64,000 bases of DNA from contig SDUX01000009.1 in NCBI GenBank assembly GCA_008729055.1, positions 566,806-630,805 of the forward strand, in the 5' to 3' direction. A program made the position numbers and the translations under genes. The stretch is from Pyropia haitanensis. Taxonomy: Eukaryota > Rhodophyta > Bangiophyceae > Bangiales > Bangiaceae. The notes under the pieces are model-generated. The model made no database searches and was not told the DNA's origin. It saw only the letters and a list, made by a program, of their open reading frames with translations. Every line of letters begins with the position of its first letter. Within the stretch, counting starts at the first letter, position 1. Shown here piece after piece: positions 1-8,980 of this stretch.

Positions 1-120
1 CTCGTCACACGCAAGTCGCGTGTTGGTGTTGCACGGGTTGCTTCCGGTGTTCCAAGTTGGGACCCGAGCGTGCGTGTTCCGCCCCCACAAGTTGTGGGTC
101 GGCGTAGCCGTACTGCTACA
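1..120 (+). repeat. 3' end of a gypsy LTR, cut by the window edge
   Basis: These 120 bases match the last 120 bases of the 521-bp LTRs at 38410-38930 and 46459-46979, and end in the same CTACA terminus. They differ from the 5' LTR copy only near the end (gccgtact instead of gccatact). The rest lies outside the window, so this could be a solo LTR or the 3' LTR of another copy. Confidence 0.85.
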
Positions 121-298
121 GTCAAGACAACATCAATTTTTGTTGGAACAGGTGATAGTCCAGTAGACTGTCCCGTTTGGAAACGTTCCTCTACAGAGTC
201 TCGTTAGTTTGACCTGAGCTGGAGAACTTCTTGTACACTGGTCAGAAGCATGACCCCTGCTCAGCAATCATTTAGGAACAGCGAGCAAGATGACGATT

Positions 299-502
299 GA
301 GAACTAAGCGCAAATAGACCCGCAGATCGACCAGGCGCGGTCGCACCACGCAGCACACCTCGGTTAGGCACAAGAGATAAGCAGTAAAACGGAAGAGACG
401 GAGAACTAAGCGAAAATAGACCCGCAGATCGACCAGGCGCAGTCGCAGCACGCCACACACCTCGGTCAGGCACAAGAGACAAGCAGTAAAACGGAAAAGA
501 CA
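299..502. repeat. Two-copy tandem repeat, 102-bp period
   Basis: Copy 1 (299-400) and copy 2 (401-502) both begin gagaactaag and run through the same cgcagatcgaccaggcgc block to a shared aagcagtaaaacgga end. They differ at a handful of positions, so this is a recent duplication. Short antisense ORFs across it are products of the repeat, not likely genes. Confidence 0.85.
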
Positions 503-652
503 TAAGCTGAAACGTACATCAGACCATCTGGACTTCAAGGTCTCACCTGTGCGCTTGTGGGGGTGTGCATTCGGGTCGATGCCCCCATCGGCATACTCTG
601 CAGGCTCCTAAAATGTTGTGGGGCCCTTGAACATAGGCGCCACAACGACCAC

Positions 653-1237
653 TCAAACAGACCCACGAGAGATCCGCGCTTCTTGCTGCTGGCGTGGCAT
701 TACACCTCGCGACGTGACGACGCCGGCAGCGACCTCCGAAGCACACAAAATCCGCGCTAAGCGCGCCTGCTCATGTTTAGTAAATTGCGGGGCCCTTAGC
801 GTCGTCTCCACTCTGGGACCCGCGCTTGTGTTGATCCCGCTCGGGCCGCCGCTTGTGGCCAGCGTGAGGAGCACAGCCGGAAACGCCGATGTCGGCAACG
901 TCAGTCGCTCGCATGTGCCGGCACCAGCCGACGATGCGGTCGGGGCAGCGTCAGCAGTGGCCATGCCGCGGACAGACACTTCGACAGGAGCAGCCAATGA
1001 TGTGGCCAGCACGGGCCCGTTGCTTGATGGGTCGGACAGGGACGGCGCCTGGCCGTGCGACGTGGCAGCCGTCATCAAGGCCCCCGCACGAGCTGGGGCC
1101 GCACGGTCGCCGTGGGCCCGCAGTACCACGCCATTCGCGCGGCAATGCTCCACCAGGGCGGGCTTGAAGCCATCAGTAGGAAGACCTGGTTCGCTCAGCA
1201 ACATGCGCAGGGTCTCGACGTTAAAACACGACGCCAT
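653..1237 (-). CDS. Hypothetical protein with N-terminal SAP-like motif, probably element-derived
   Basis: The ORF has an ATG at 1237 and encodes 194 aa. Residues about 9-38 fit the SAP helix-turn-helix pattern (two leucine-rich helices separated by GLPTDGFKPALV), a DNA-binding motif known from chromatin proteins and from proteins of mobile elements. The rest is Ala/Thr/Ser-rich with no family I recognise. It lies among transposon fragments and tandem repeats, so an element origin is likely (inference). An overlapping plus-strand ORF (618-1337) lacks any motif and looks like a shadow. Confidence 0.4.
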   Translation of the reverse strand: MASCFNVETLRMLLSEPGLPTDGFKPALVEHCRANGVVLRAHGDRAAPARAGALMTAATSHGQAPSLSDPSSNGPVLATSLAAPVEVSVRGMATADAAPTASSAGAGTCERLTLPTSAFPAVLLTLATSGGPSGINTSAGPRVETTLRAPQFTKHEQARLARILCASEVAAGVVTSRGVMPRQQQEARISRGSV

Positions 1238-1947
1238 GGTGGTCGGAAGACGGAAGGATGCGGCTGGGCACAGGCGAAGAACCGGATGTAACTCTCGGCA
1301 GGAGGCTCTGAGTGCTAGTTGGACTGGAAAGAGCTGACCACGACGTTGCGCGATGCGAAGAAAAAAAATTGAGTACTGATCGAGAATAACTTCAGTGACG
1401 CTGCAAGAATTTCAACAGTGCAAATGTTGATCGCTCGCTCCAACTCTCATGCGACGCGGCGCGGCGCGGCCTGTTAACGTACGCGGCATCGCCGCGTATG
1501 TTGACGAGCTGCGCCTCACTGCAGGGCCTCACCGCGAGCCGCTAGCCAATAAAAACGTCAAATAGCGGGGTGCGCTTCCTGCGAACGCGGTCTGCGAACA
1601 GGCCTCAACAACGTTGGCACCTTGAGATTCAATCAAACCAAATCAAGGTTGAATTGGCATTGAATTCAAAGAAGGTCGGCAGAGGGCAGGTTGAATTCAA
1701 CTCGAAACGTGGCGCAACATGGCGGACTTGCTACGCAGATCCAGTCAAGGACTAGTTGCGGGCACCTCGCGGCGCGTTAGCGATCATGAGCACTGTCTGC
1801 TCGTCTGGGGCGGGCCCGCTCAACGTGCGTCCCCCGTCGACTTCAGACAGCACGCAGCATACGTGACGCGGAAGCAGTGGGGGTAGCTCCGGAGGATTAG
1901 CTTTACTGTGAGAGTCGTTCCTTTAGCTGACTTGTACCATCTATTGA
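1238..1947. other. Intergenic, no gene seen
   Basis: Less GC-rich than the flanks. It contains the first copy of a 21-bp direct repeat (1649-1669) whose perfect second copy is at 2950-2970. No ORF with recognisable content was found. Confidence 0.6.
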
Positions 1948-2970
1948 AGGTACAGTCAACAACGTCAGGACCAACTTGTATATGAACACGTAGCAGCCAA
2001 TACCAGCGAATCTGGCCCGAATACGCAGAATAGGGTTTGTCGGTGTCCTACAGCAATAGCGGCGATCCCAACGGCGACCATGCATCATGAATCTGATTTA
2101 TCCAGTTATGATAAGTACAAAACATATTTGTTTCGCACCTTGGGCTTGGTCCGGAGTGGCACCCAGTTTTTCTCAGAATGGGGACGCGGCTGGACCAATC
2201 CCATTCATCGGGACTGAACACCAGCTGAACTCGGTTAGATCTAGCCAATGAGAGGTCAGCGACGTGGCAGGAAACGATTGTAACAAGAAGGAATGCGGTT
2301 GGGGATCGTGTCCCCCAGCAATGCACACCTCATCCCATCCCGCGTTTTTGGCAAACACGGGTCCGTTCTATCACGTCCCGCTAGATCTAGGCTCCCTCCG
2401 TTGGGGGCTCCCCAACCGGAATGGTCCTCCCACCAGATGCCTCCACGTGCGCTCTCAAAATATTCGTTTAAGGAATGGTCCTGACGTTGCTGGCTGCACC
2501 CTTATCTTCTCGATTATTTCGTCAGCTTTCATCTATTATCGTCACGTTGAGGTAGGTCGCGCTGGAAGTCTAATCCTTTTTGCACCAGGAGCAGACGGCA
2601 CGCACGCGGTCAGAGCACACGGTCGCATACTCCCACATCGGGTCGGGTATGGTGACAAATACAGAAAACCGAGGACAAACGACACAGTGTAGCACCTCAC
2701 TGAGCGTGTGGCGGAGGTCGGTCTGCGTCAACAACGGCCAGCGCGCGAACTTACTGAGCCGTTCCGGGTCTCAGCTGCCGCAGCACTTGCGGCTTTCCGC
2801 CAAGCCATTGATGGAGCACCTCGCTGTTAGCGGGTCACGGTCGAGTCGCAGGAAGAGGCGGGAGCACACCAGAGAGTCCGCCACTCCAGGCGACAATTAT
2901 ATAAGATGAATCATACATGTATTCAACCATTCAACGTTGTTCAATTCATTGAATTGGCATTGAATTCAAT
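1649..2970. repeat. Pair of perfect 21-bp direct repeats, 1301 bp apart
   Basis: The same 21-bp word centred on attggcattgaattc occurs at 1649-1669 and 2950-2970, and partial copies of the ttggcattgaat core lie nearby (around 2984). The two copies bracket the TIR element at 1948-2501. They may be subterminal repeats of an older element, but no boundaries can be drawn. Confidence 0.55.
1948..2501. mobile_element. Short TIR element (MITE-like), PIF/Harbinger-type size
   Basis: The left end aggtacagtcaacaacgtca is matched by the reverse complement of the right end, gggtgcagccagcaacgtca, and the match continues inward through ggacca. The flanking trinucleotides are tga (left) and tta (right), an imperfect 3-bp target duplication. 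Internal sequence near the right end resembles, in reverse orientation, the left end of the element at 3566-4130, so the two are relatives. No transposase is present: this is non-autonomous. Confidence 0.6.
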
Positions 2971-3137
2971 CGTCCAGAAGAGATTGGCATTGAATCTGCC
3001 AACCCTGGGCATCAACGGTGTGCACCGCAAGGAGAATGGACGGGCACTTCGGGAGAAACAGTTTTTAAGGTCGTAGATTGGGGTCAGACGAACACACGCA
3101 CGGTGGGATCAACCACGGTTTCCAAAGCCGGGCAAAA
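2505..3137. other. Intergenic, no gene seen
   Basis: A plus-strand ORF crosses part of this stretch but shows no motif. Nothing else is supportable beyond the 21-bp repeat at 2950-2970. Confidence 0.5.
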
Positions 3138-4274
3138 GGGCACAGCCACCAAAGTCGACTAACGGCCTCAAATGAATCATTTTAGAACGCCTCGTGTGCA
3201 ATGAGTACGCACCTGAGTGGTCCGACTATCGCCGTACTAACGGGATAGTCGACAGGGAAGGACTTGAGGACGACACGGGGGCTAACAACGGGCTACCTCG
3301 CAAAACAGAGCACAGCTTGTCCTTTCCAAATCCCACGAACGTATCGGTTGTGGGTGTTCAAAGTCTGTCGAAGAGCTCTACTCCAGCGCTGTGAAATGGG
3401 GACTCCACGTGGCATGCTATCGACCAATGGATGACCTGAGATCGGTTAGCTAAAAGGGGTCCTTTTAGTAACGCGATAGTCCCAGGACTATCGGATCCTG
3501 GGGTCTGCACGTTTGTTGAGAATGAGTTTATCCCGCAGATAATACAACTCTACTGTCGCACCTTAGAGCACATCCAGCAACGTCGGGACCAACGGTCAAA
3601 TGATTCATTTCAGCGAACACGTGCGCGCTTCTGGTTGGATGCCCATTTCTGTTGGGGCGTGCCCCAACCGGTCTTGCAGGACTTGTATAGAACGGGGCGC
3701 AGTCTAGCCGAAAAGGCGGAAGGATGGGTTCACGCCGGTGGGAGAACAAAGACCCAACCCCATTCCTCGAATGTAGCTTCAAATCGGGATCAGAGAAGCA
3801 GCTGGAATGCGACCCCGCGATCGTCCACAGCCACGTTTCAGTCACCCCATTGGTCCGATTTCGTTTCACAGGTCGCCAACAGGATGGGGATGGTCCCGCT
3901 CGCTCCCCATTCTCACATAAAATGGGGCGCAGGAGAGACCAACCCCATCCTGCGATCCGAATATGCAGAGTACTTACTAAAAATATATGATTCAGATTCG
4001 TCATATATGGCCTGCCGTTGGGGCGTCATGCGGCCGTTTGTATTGACTGCTGAGCGTTCGAACCCCATCCAGCAAATATGAGAGCCACGTGTACGTATTC
4101 GCGACCATCCTGGCATTGTTGGATGTGCTCTTACTGCGTTTCAGGCCTCGGATAGTCCGTTGACATCGCGGAACAGCGCGATCTGCGCCAAGTTTAGTCA
4201 CAGGCGCCACGTTGCGCTTACGTGGCAGAAATCCGGGCCAATATGGCCGTTGGTCGACAGTGGTGGCTGTGCCC
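3138..4274. mobile_element. TIR element, longer copy carrying a nested insertion
   Basis: The left end gggcacagccaccaaagtcg pairs with the right end, whose reverse complement is gggcacagccaccactgtcg; both continue into a y-aacggcc block. Flanking trinucleotides are aaa and taa. The element is the same family as 47113-47700, which is collinear with it except for a 565-bp insertion here (3566-4130). The left arm of a central hairpin that is intact in the other copy is missing here. No coding capacity; mobilised in trans if at all. Confidence 0.75.
3566..4130. mobile_element. TIR element nested inside 3138-4274, with TTA target duplication
   Basis: The termini are GAGCACATCC (left) and its exact reverse complement GGATGTGCTC (right), and the similarity extends another 12-15 bp inward. 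TTA flanks both sides (3563-3565 and 4131-4133). The paralogous element at 47113-47700 has an uninterrupted site at this point (gcaccttcctgcg), which acts as an empty-site control. The 3-bp TTA duplication and the length fit PIF/Harbinger MITEs; family assignment is inference because no transposase is present. Confidence 0.8.
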
Positions 4275-4567
4275 TAACCTGTCAGGCTGAGTGAAATTTT
4301 TGACAAGTCGTGCATAGTAAGTCGTTCGAAAAGTCGTACCTGTCAAGTCGTCGGGTGGGCCATCTCGAGGATCTCCGCATCGGATAGGCGCGAGCGCGGA
4401 GAAAGGGGGTGGCGGCCGCCGGTGGCGGCGGTGTCCGTCCCGGCTGGGCCTCTTCCCTGCCGCTCCCGCCCCTGCCCCCGCCCGGCGGCTGCTGGCGGGG
4501 CGGGCGTGCTGCTCGCCACCTCCACCCCCCCCCGCCCCCTGTCCCCTTCCCACCTCCCCCCGCGACC
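4275..4567. other. Upstream region of the cyclophilin gene
   Basis: GC content rises sharply here, from the transposon tail into the host gene. No clear TATA box was seen. The ATG at 4568 sits in the context gcgaccatgg, which is a good eukaryotic start context. Confidence 0.4.
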
Positions 4568-5619
4568 ATGGCGTCTACGTTTGTGCCACCTCCGCCGCTG
4601 GCCGGCCGCCGCCGCCCTCGGGCGGCGGCGGCGACCGCCGCGCGGGGGGTGGCGATGGGCGCCCCGCCCCCCCCTCTCCCGACCTTTCCCCCCCTCCCCC
4701 CCGCCCCTCTGCAGGCACAGGCGGCAGTGGCGCCGCCCTCTCCCGGCGGGCGGTTCTACCCCTCCTGGCGGCGCTGCTGCCGCTGGCGGCGGCGGCGGCC
4801 GCGCCCGCCGGCGCCAGCGACGGCGGCGTCGGCGGCGGGGACCCGACCGCGTCGGCAACGGCCGGTGCCATGGCCGGCGCCGTGGCCGCCACGGCCCAGT
4901 CGACCGTCTCGGCGGCGTCCTCTTCCGCGTCTGCCGCGGCGGCGGCCGCGACGGCGGCGGCAGAGGCCGAGGCGGCCGCGACGCCAGAGGCGGCGCTCGC
5001 CGCCGCCCACGTCACGGACCGGGTGTACTTTGACGTGGCGATTGGCGGCCGCCCCGCCGGGCGGCTGGTTGTCGGCCTCTTTGGCGACGCCGCCCCCGCG
5101 AGCACCGCCACCTTCAAGGCGCTCGCGGCGGGGCGGCTGCGCGGCCGCGCCGGCCGCACCGTCGGCTACAAGTACAGCACCGTCTGGCGGGTGCGCAAGG
5201 GCGCGCGCCTCGACTTTGGCCGCGTCGTCCAGATTGACGCGCTCAACCAGCTGCCGGGCACGCCGCAGCGCGTGGATGTGGGCGTCGAGGTGCCCCTCAA
5301 CGCGGACGCGACGGGCCTCCGCGACGTGGTGGGCGCGGTCAGCGGGCCCGCGGGGGGGGGGGCGTTTGAGTGGCGCGTCAATGTGGGCGCGGGGGCGGCG
5401 ATTGAGCCGGCGCCGGGGGAGCCCGAGACGCTCGTGTTTGGCCGCGTCCTCGACGGGTGGGACGTGCTCGACGCGATTGGGGGGGTGGCGGTCAACCAAA
5501 AGACGATGCGCGACGGGTTTAAGAAGGTGGGCAAGGTCATTGGCGACAGCAGGGCAAACGTTATGACCGAGGATAAGCCGCTGATCAAGATTGCTGTCGT
5601 GGACTGTGGGGTGCTGTGA
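4568..5619 (+). CDS. Cyclophilin-type peptidyl-prolyl isomerase, predicted thylakoid lumen
   Basis: The cyclophilin fold is readable from about 5024 to 5616: RVYFDVAIGG, AGRLVVGLFGD, ST-TFKALAAG, YKYSTVWRV, VFGRVLDGWDVLDAIGG and a final IAVVDCG. The ATG at 4568 opens a plastid-type leader (MASTFVPPPPLAGRRR). After a likely short intron (GT at 4649; pyrimidine tract and CAG ending near 4714) the frame reads SRRAVLPLLAALLPLAAAAA, a twin-arginine signal for the lumen, joined to the domain by an Ala-rich linker. The catalytic segment is degenerate: the Arg of the usual F-H-R is kept (V-W-R), but the Q-G-G motif is absent, so isomerase activity may be weak. Plant lumenal cyclophilins often show this. 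The exact intron phase could not be made to fit, so the 5' model is provisional; the uninterrupted ORF starts at 4870. Confidence 0.8.
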
Positions 5620-6537
5620 GGGGGGGAGGTGGGGGGGGGGAGGAGGGGAGGGGGACAGAGGGGGAGCACGCGGGGGACATGCGTGCTATGGGGATGCAGT
5701 GTTTGGGGGAGGGAGCGAGGGTGAGATGGTTGGGAGGGGCGGACGTTGGTGGGTAAAAACAGCCGCCTGTAGGGCAGAGGTGTGTGTGGCGTGCCGCGAC
5801 AAGGCGGCGGCGGCGCCCCCACCTCTCTTTTCTCTCCTCACCCTCCCGCCCCTCTTCCCCACCGGCGCAGGTGGCCACGCGCACGTTGAGCTGCGCGCCC
5901 GCGGCGGCAAGGGGCGGGCGCGTGCGCGCGCGCGCGGCGGCCTGCGGCCGCCCCGCTGGACACGCCCGCCGCGGGCGCGCGCCGGCCACGGCGCTGCCGC
6001 GGAGGGAGGCGGTTGGGAACGGCAGGTGACGGGCAGCCGGCCAACGACCGGCGCGACCGGACGGCCGGCCAACGACCGGCGCGACCGGGCGGCGGCGGCG
6101 GCGACGGCAGCGGCGGCGGCGGCGGCGGCGGCGACAGCGACGGGCCCCTCCTCGTCTGTGGCAGTGGCAGGTGTGGCAAAAGGGAACCAGATGGGGCGGA
6201 GGGGGGAGGGCAGGCGGGGCCCCCACCGCGGCCGCGACAGCGATACCGTCGACCACAGCCACCGGCCATGGTGCTCGTCACCAAGCGGTGACGGCACGCT
6301 ATCTGCATACACTCGCCCACAGGTCGCGCCGCCGCGAGGCTCCGCCGCCACGCCAGTGACACACCCCCGTGCACTGGCATCCCACTGCTGCGCCGGCTCG
6401 TCGCCCGCGTCCTCCGCTTGAGAGTCAAGTGACTTCTGCTCTGCGTCCGCCGTACCTTCCGCCCCTCCCTATCCCTTTGCGCCTCGCGCCCCCCCCCCCC
6501 CCCCCCCCCCACCCCGACGAGACCGCCACTCGCCGCC
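5620..6537. other. Intergenic between convergent genes, GC-rich
   Basis: Contains G- and C-homopolymer runs (for example about 5630-5645 and 6490-6510) and a duplicated ggccaacgaccggcgcgacc segment near 6035-6090. No gene is supported. Confidence 0.5.
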
Positions 6538-7598
6538 TCACGCGACCCCCCTCCCCCCCCCCGCGCCCGGCCGGTTGGCCATGTACGACAGCACGGCGTT
6601 GAAGCCCAGGTCCACCACGTTCACCGCCAGCACCCGCAGCGGCGGCGGGAGGAACGTAAAGCTCGCCCACTGGAAGACCGGAAACACCGCGTACGTGACG
6701 CGCAGGCTCGGCACGTAGTCCCGGCGCGTCTGGGCGGCCACCTCGGCGAGCCCGCGGCCCGACAGCAGCCCAAACGCCGGAAAAAAAACGGCGAGGTAGA
6801 CGGGCGCCGCGACCAGCTGGTCCACCCCGAGCTGGATCCACACGTTGCGCGCGGCGGCGCCGACGGGCACCGCCGCCTCGAGGGCGGCGTACAGGTAGTG
6901 AAAGGCGGGCGCGGTAAACGCAACGGCAACGGCGGTGAGGGCGGCGACGCGGCGGGGCGAGAGGGCGGCGAGGAACGCGCCGGCGCGCCGGGGGGGGGCG
7001 CCGGGGGGGGGCGCGGGCTGCTCCAGCCGCTGCGCCAGCACGTCCCCGGCCGCGGCCATCACGCCCGCCGTGGCGGCCTTGACCGCCAGCGGCCGCGCGT
7101 CGAGGGCGGCGAGGTACGCGCCGAGCAGGCGGGCCGCCGCGTTGGGCGCCCGCCCATCCCCGCCGCCCGCTCCGTCGGCGTCCCCGCCACCGCCACCGCC
7201 ACCACCGCCGCCACCGCCGCCGCCGCCGCTACCGCCACCCCCACCGGCCGCGCCGCCGCCCCCCCCCCCGCCGCCGCCACCCCCGCCACGGGTCCGCCAC
7301 GCACGGCAGCGGCGGCGGCGCCCGGCGGGTGGCCGCCCGCGTCCCGCAGCCGGCCCGGCCACGTCGGGCGGCCGGCGCACGGCGCGCCGCCCACCGGCGC
7401 GTCGCTTCGGGCGGCCGGCGTGACGCGTCGCCGCGGCGGCGCGACCGCCCGCGCGGTGGCGGCAGCGGCGACAGGGGCGGCGGCAGCGGCGGCGGTGGCG
7501 GGGCGGGGCGGTGCGCGAGCCGCCCCGCGCCGCGGCCGCGCGCAGCGTCGGGGGGTGGCGAGGGGGGGGGCGGCCGCAAACGCGGCGGCGGGGGGCAT
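6538..7598 (-). CDS. Mpv17/PMP22 family membrane protein, likely plastid-targeted
   Basis: The C-terminal 190 residues match the Mpv17/PMP22 family: YLAALDARPLAVKAATAG then GDVLAQRLE near the start, three hydrophobic segments in the middle, and YVPSLRVTYAVFPVFQWASF with NVVDLGFNAVLSYMAN at the end. This family forms four-helix proteins of peroxisomal, mitochondrial or plastid membranes whose substrates are still debated. The Mpv17 frame (6538-7380) lacks an ATG. Upstream, in another frame, an ATG at 7598 opens a basic Ala/Pro-rich leader (MPPAAAFAAAPPLA...) typical of a plastid transit peptide. A frame change between about 7380 and 7270 must be an intron or an indel in the long poly-C/GCC tract. 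A poly-Gly linker of some 40 residues precedes the domain. Confidence 0.75.
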
Positions 7599-8980
7599 GG
7601 TGGATGCCGGTGGGCGGGGAAGCGGCGGCGGCACCCGCGTCGTCAGCGCGACACGGTCGGGTTTACTCTAAGGGGTCGCCGGTGAGAGCCGGGAGGCGGC
7701 CGGAGGCGGCCGTCGCGGAGCGGGTGCGCGGCGCACGTCAGGCGGCTGGTGGACGCGGCGGCGGGGACGGCAGTGGTCGTAGCCGTGAGACGGGGACGTC
7801 AGGCACGGGCACTGCCCCATAACGGAGGCGGCACGAGCGCACGGCCATCGACCGGGCGGCGGATCTGGTCAGTCAGTCACTGGCCGCGTTCCGTACTTGC
7901 ATGTCACCAAGCAGTCGTCGTTCATGAGAATTACAGCCGGTGTGTACAGCGTGAGGTGTTTCGTTCCAACCTGCACATGTTCCACGGTTCCATTTAGGAA
8001 ACAGTTCCGCAGTTAGGAGCACGCCAAGTGAATTACGATGAACAAACAGCATGACCACCCGTCGGGACGCTTCCACTCTGCACCGGGTGGCCGCAACAGG
8101 TAAGCCTCCGTGGCCCCTTTTTCGCGCGGCCCGGCCACACCATTGGCCACGCCCTTTTGCGCCTGCACTCGGGGGGGTGTCGTCGCAAACGGGCAACCCG
8201 CGCGGGCAAGGGATGCCCGCGGAGCCGCGGCGCCGCCGGCGAGCGCCCAGTCGACAAGCCTGGAGGGGCCTCTGGACAGCAAGGCGTCCAGCGACCCCAA
8301 GGCGGCGGCCCCCCCCCAGTGGCGGCTCGGAACCGTCACGCCACGTCACAGCGGGGAGGCCCACCCCTGCGGGCGCCCGCTCATTGGCCAGCTGTTCCTG
8401 GCGCCGTCGCAGCCGACACGGGGGTGCCTCGGAACATCAATTTGGGGTCGAAACGCGGCTGACACGCCGGGTCTCGCCGCCCTCCCCCCCTCCCACGCTT
8501 GCGTATGTCCCCTACCACACTCAGAGCGGGTGGTGGGGGGGCGCTCCCCCCGTGCTTCCTCGCAGAGCCGCGCGGCTGCACTGGCGGCCGGGCCGATTGG
8601 CGCACGCGGTCCGACGGGCGCGCGGCGCCACGCCTCGCGCAGCGCGCCCGCGTGGGGGCCCGACGCGGGGGGGGCCGATTGCGCGTGTCCGCCCGGTCGC
8701 CGCCGACGTCCGCGGCGCCCTTCCCCCCCGTCGCACCCCCCCCCACGCACCGCTGCACCCCCTTGTTCTTCTCCAACCCCACCCCACCTAGTTCCAAACA
8801 CCCCCTTTTTCCCCGCTGGCGCCCGCACCTCCTCGCGGTGCGCCGGCCACCCCCCTCGCGCCTCCCACCACGCCGACCCGTTTCTTCCCCGTACACCCAC
8901 CCGCCTCCCGCCGCCCCCCCTCTTATTTGCGGTCGTCTTTGGGCGTCAACGGTCCGGCACGACTTGTGGCCGCGGTAGGC
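7599..8980. other. Divergent intergenic region, no gene seen
   Basis: Lies between the minus-strand Mpv17-like gene and the plus-strand gene at 8981, so it should hold both promoters. The stretch at about 7880-8060 is less GC-rich. Long ORFs here overlap in several frames and show no motif. A pyrimidine-rich stretch (8720-8935) precedes the start at 8981 and may be its 5' UTR. Confidence 0.45.

Noticed and set aside
618..1337. 239-aa plus-strand ORF opposite the SAP-like ORF
   Set aside because: No motif, and the minus strand has an ATG and a recognisable SAP-like start.
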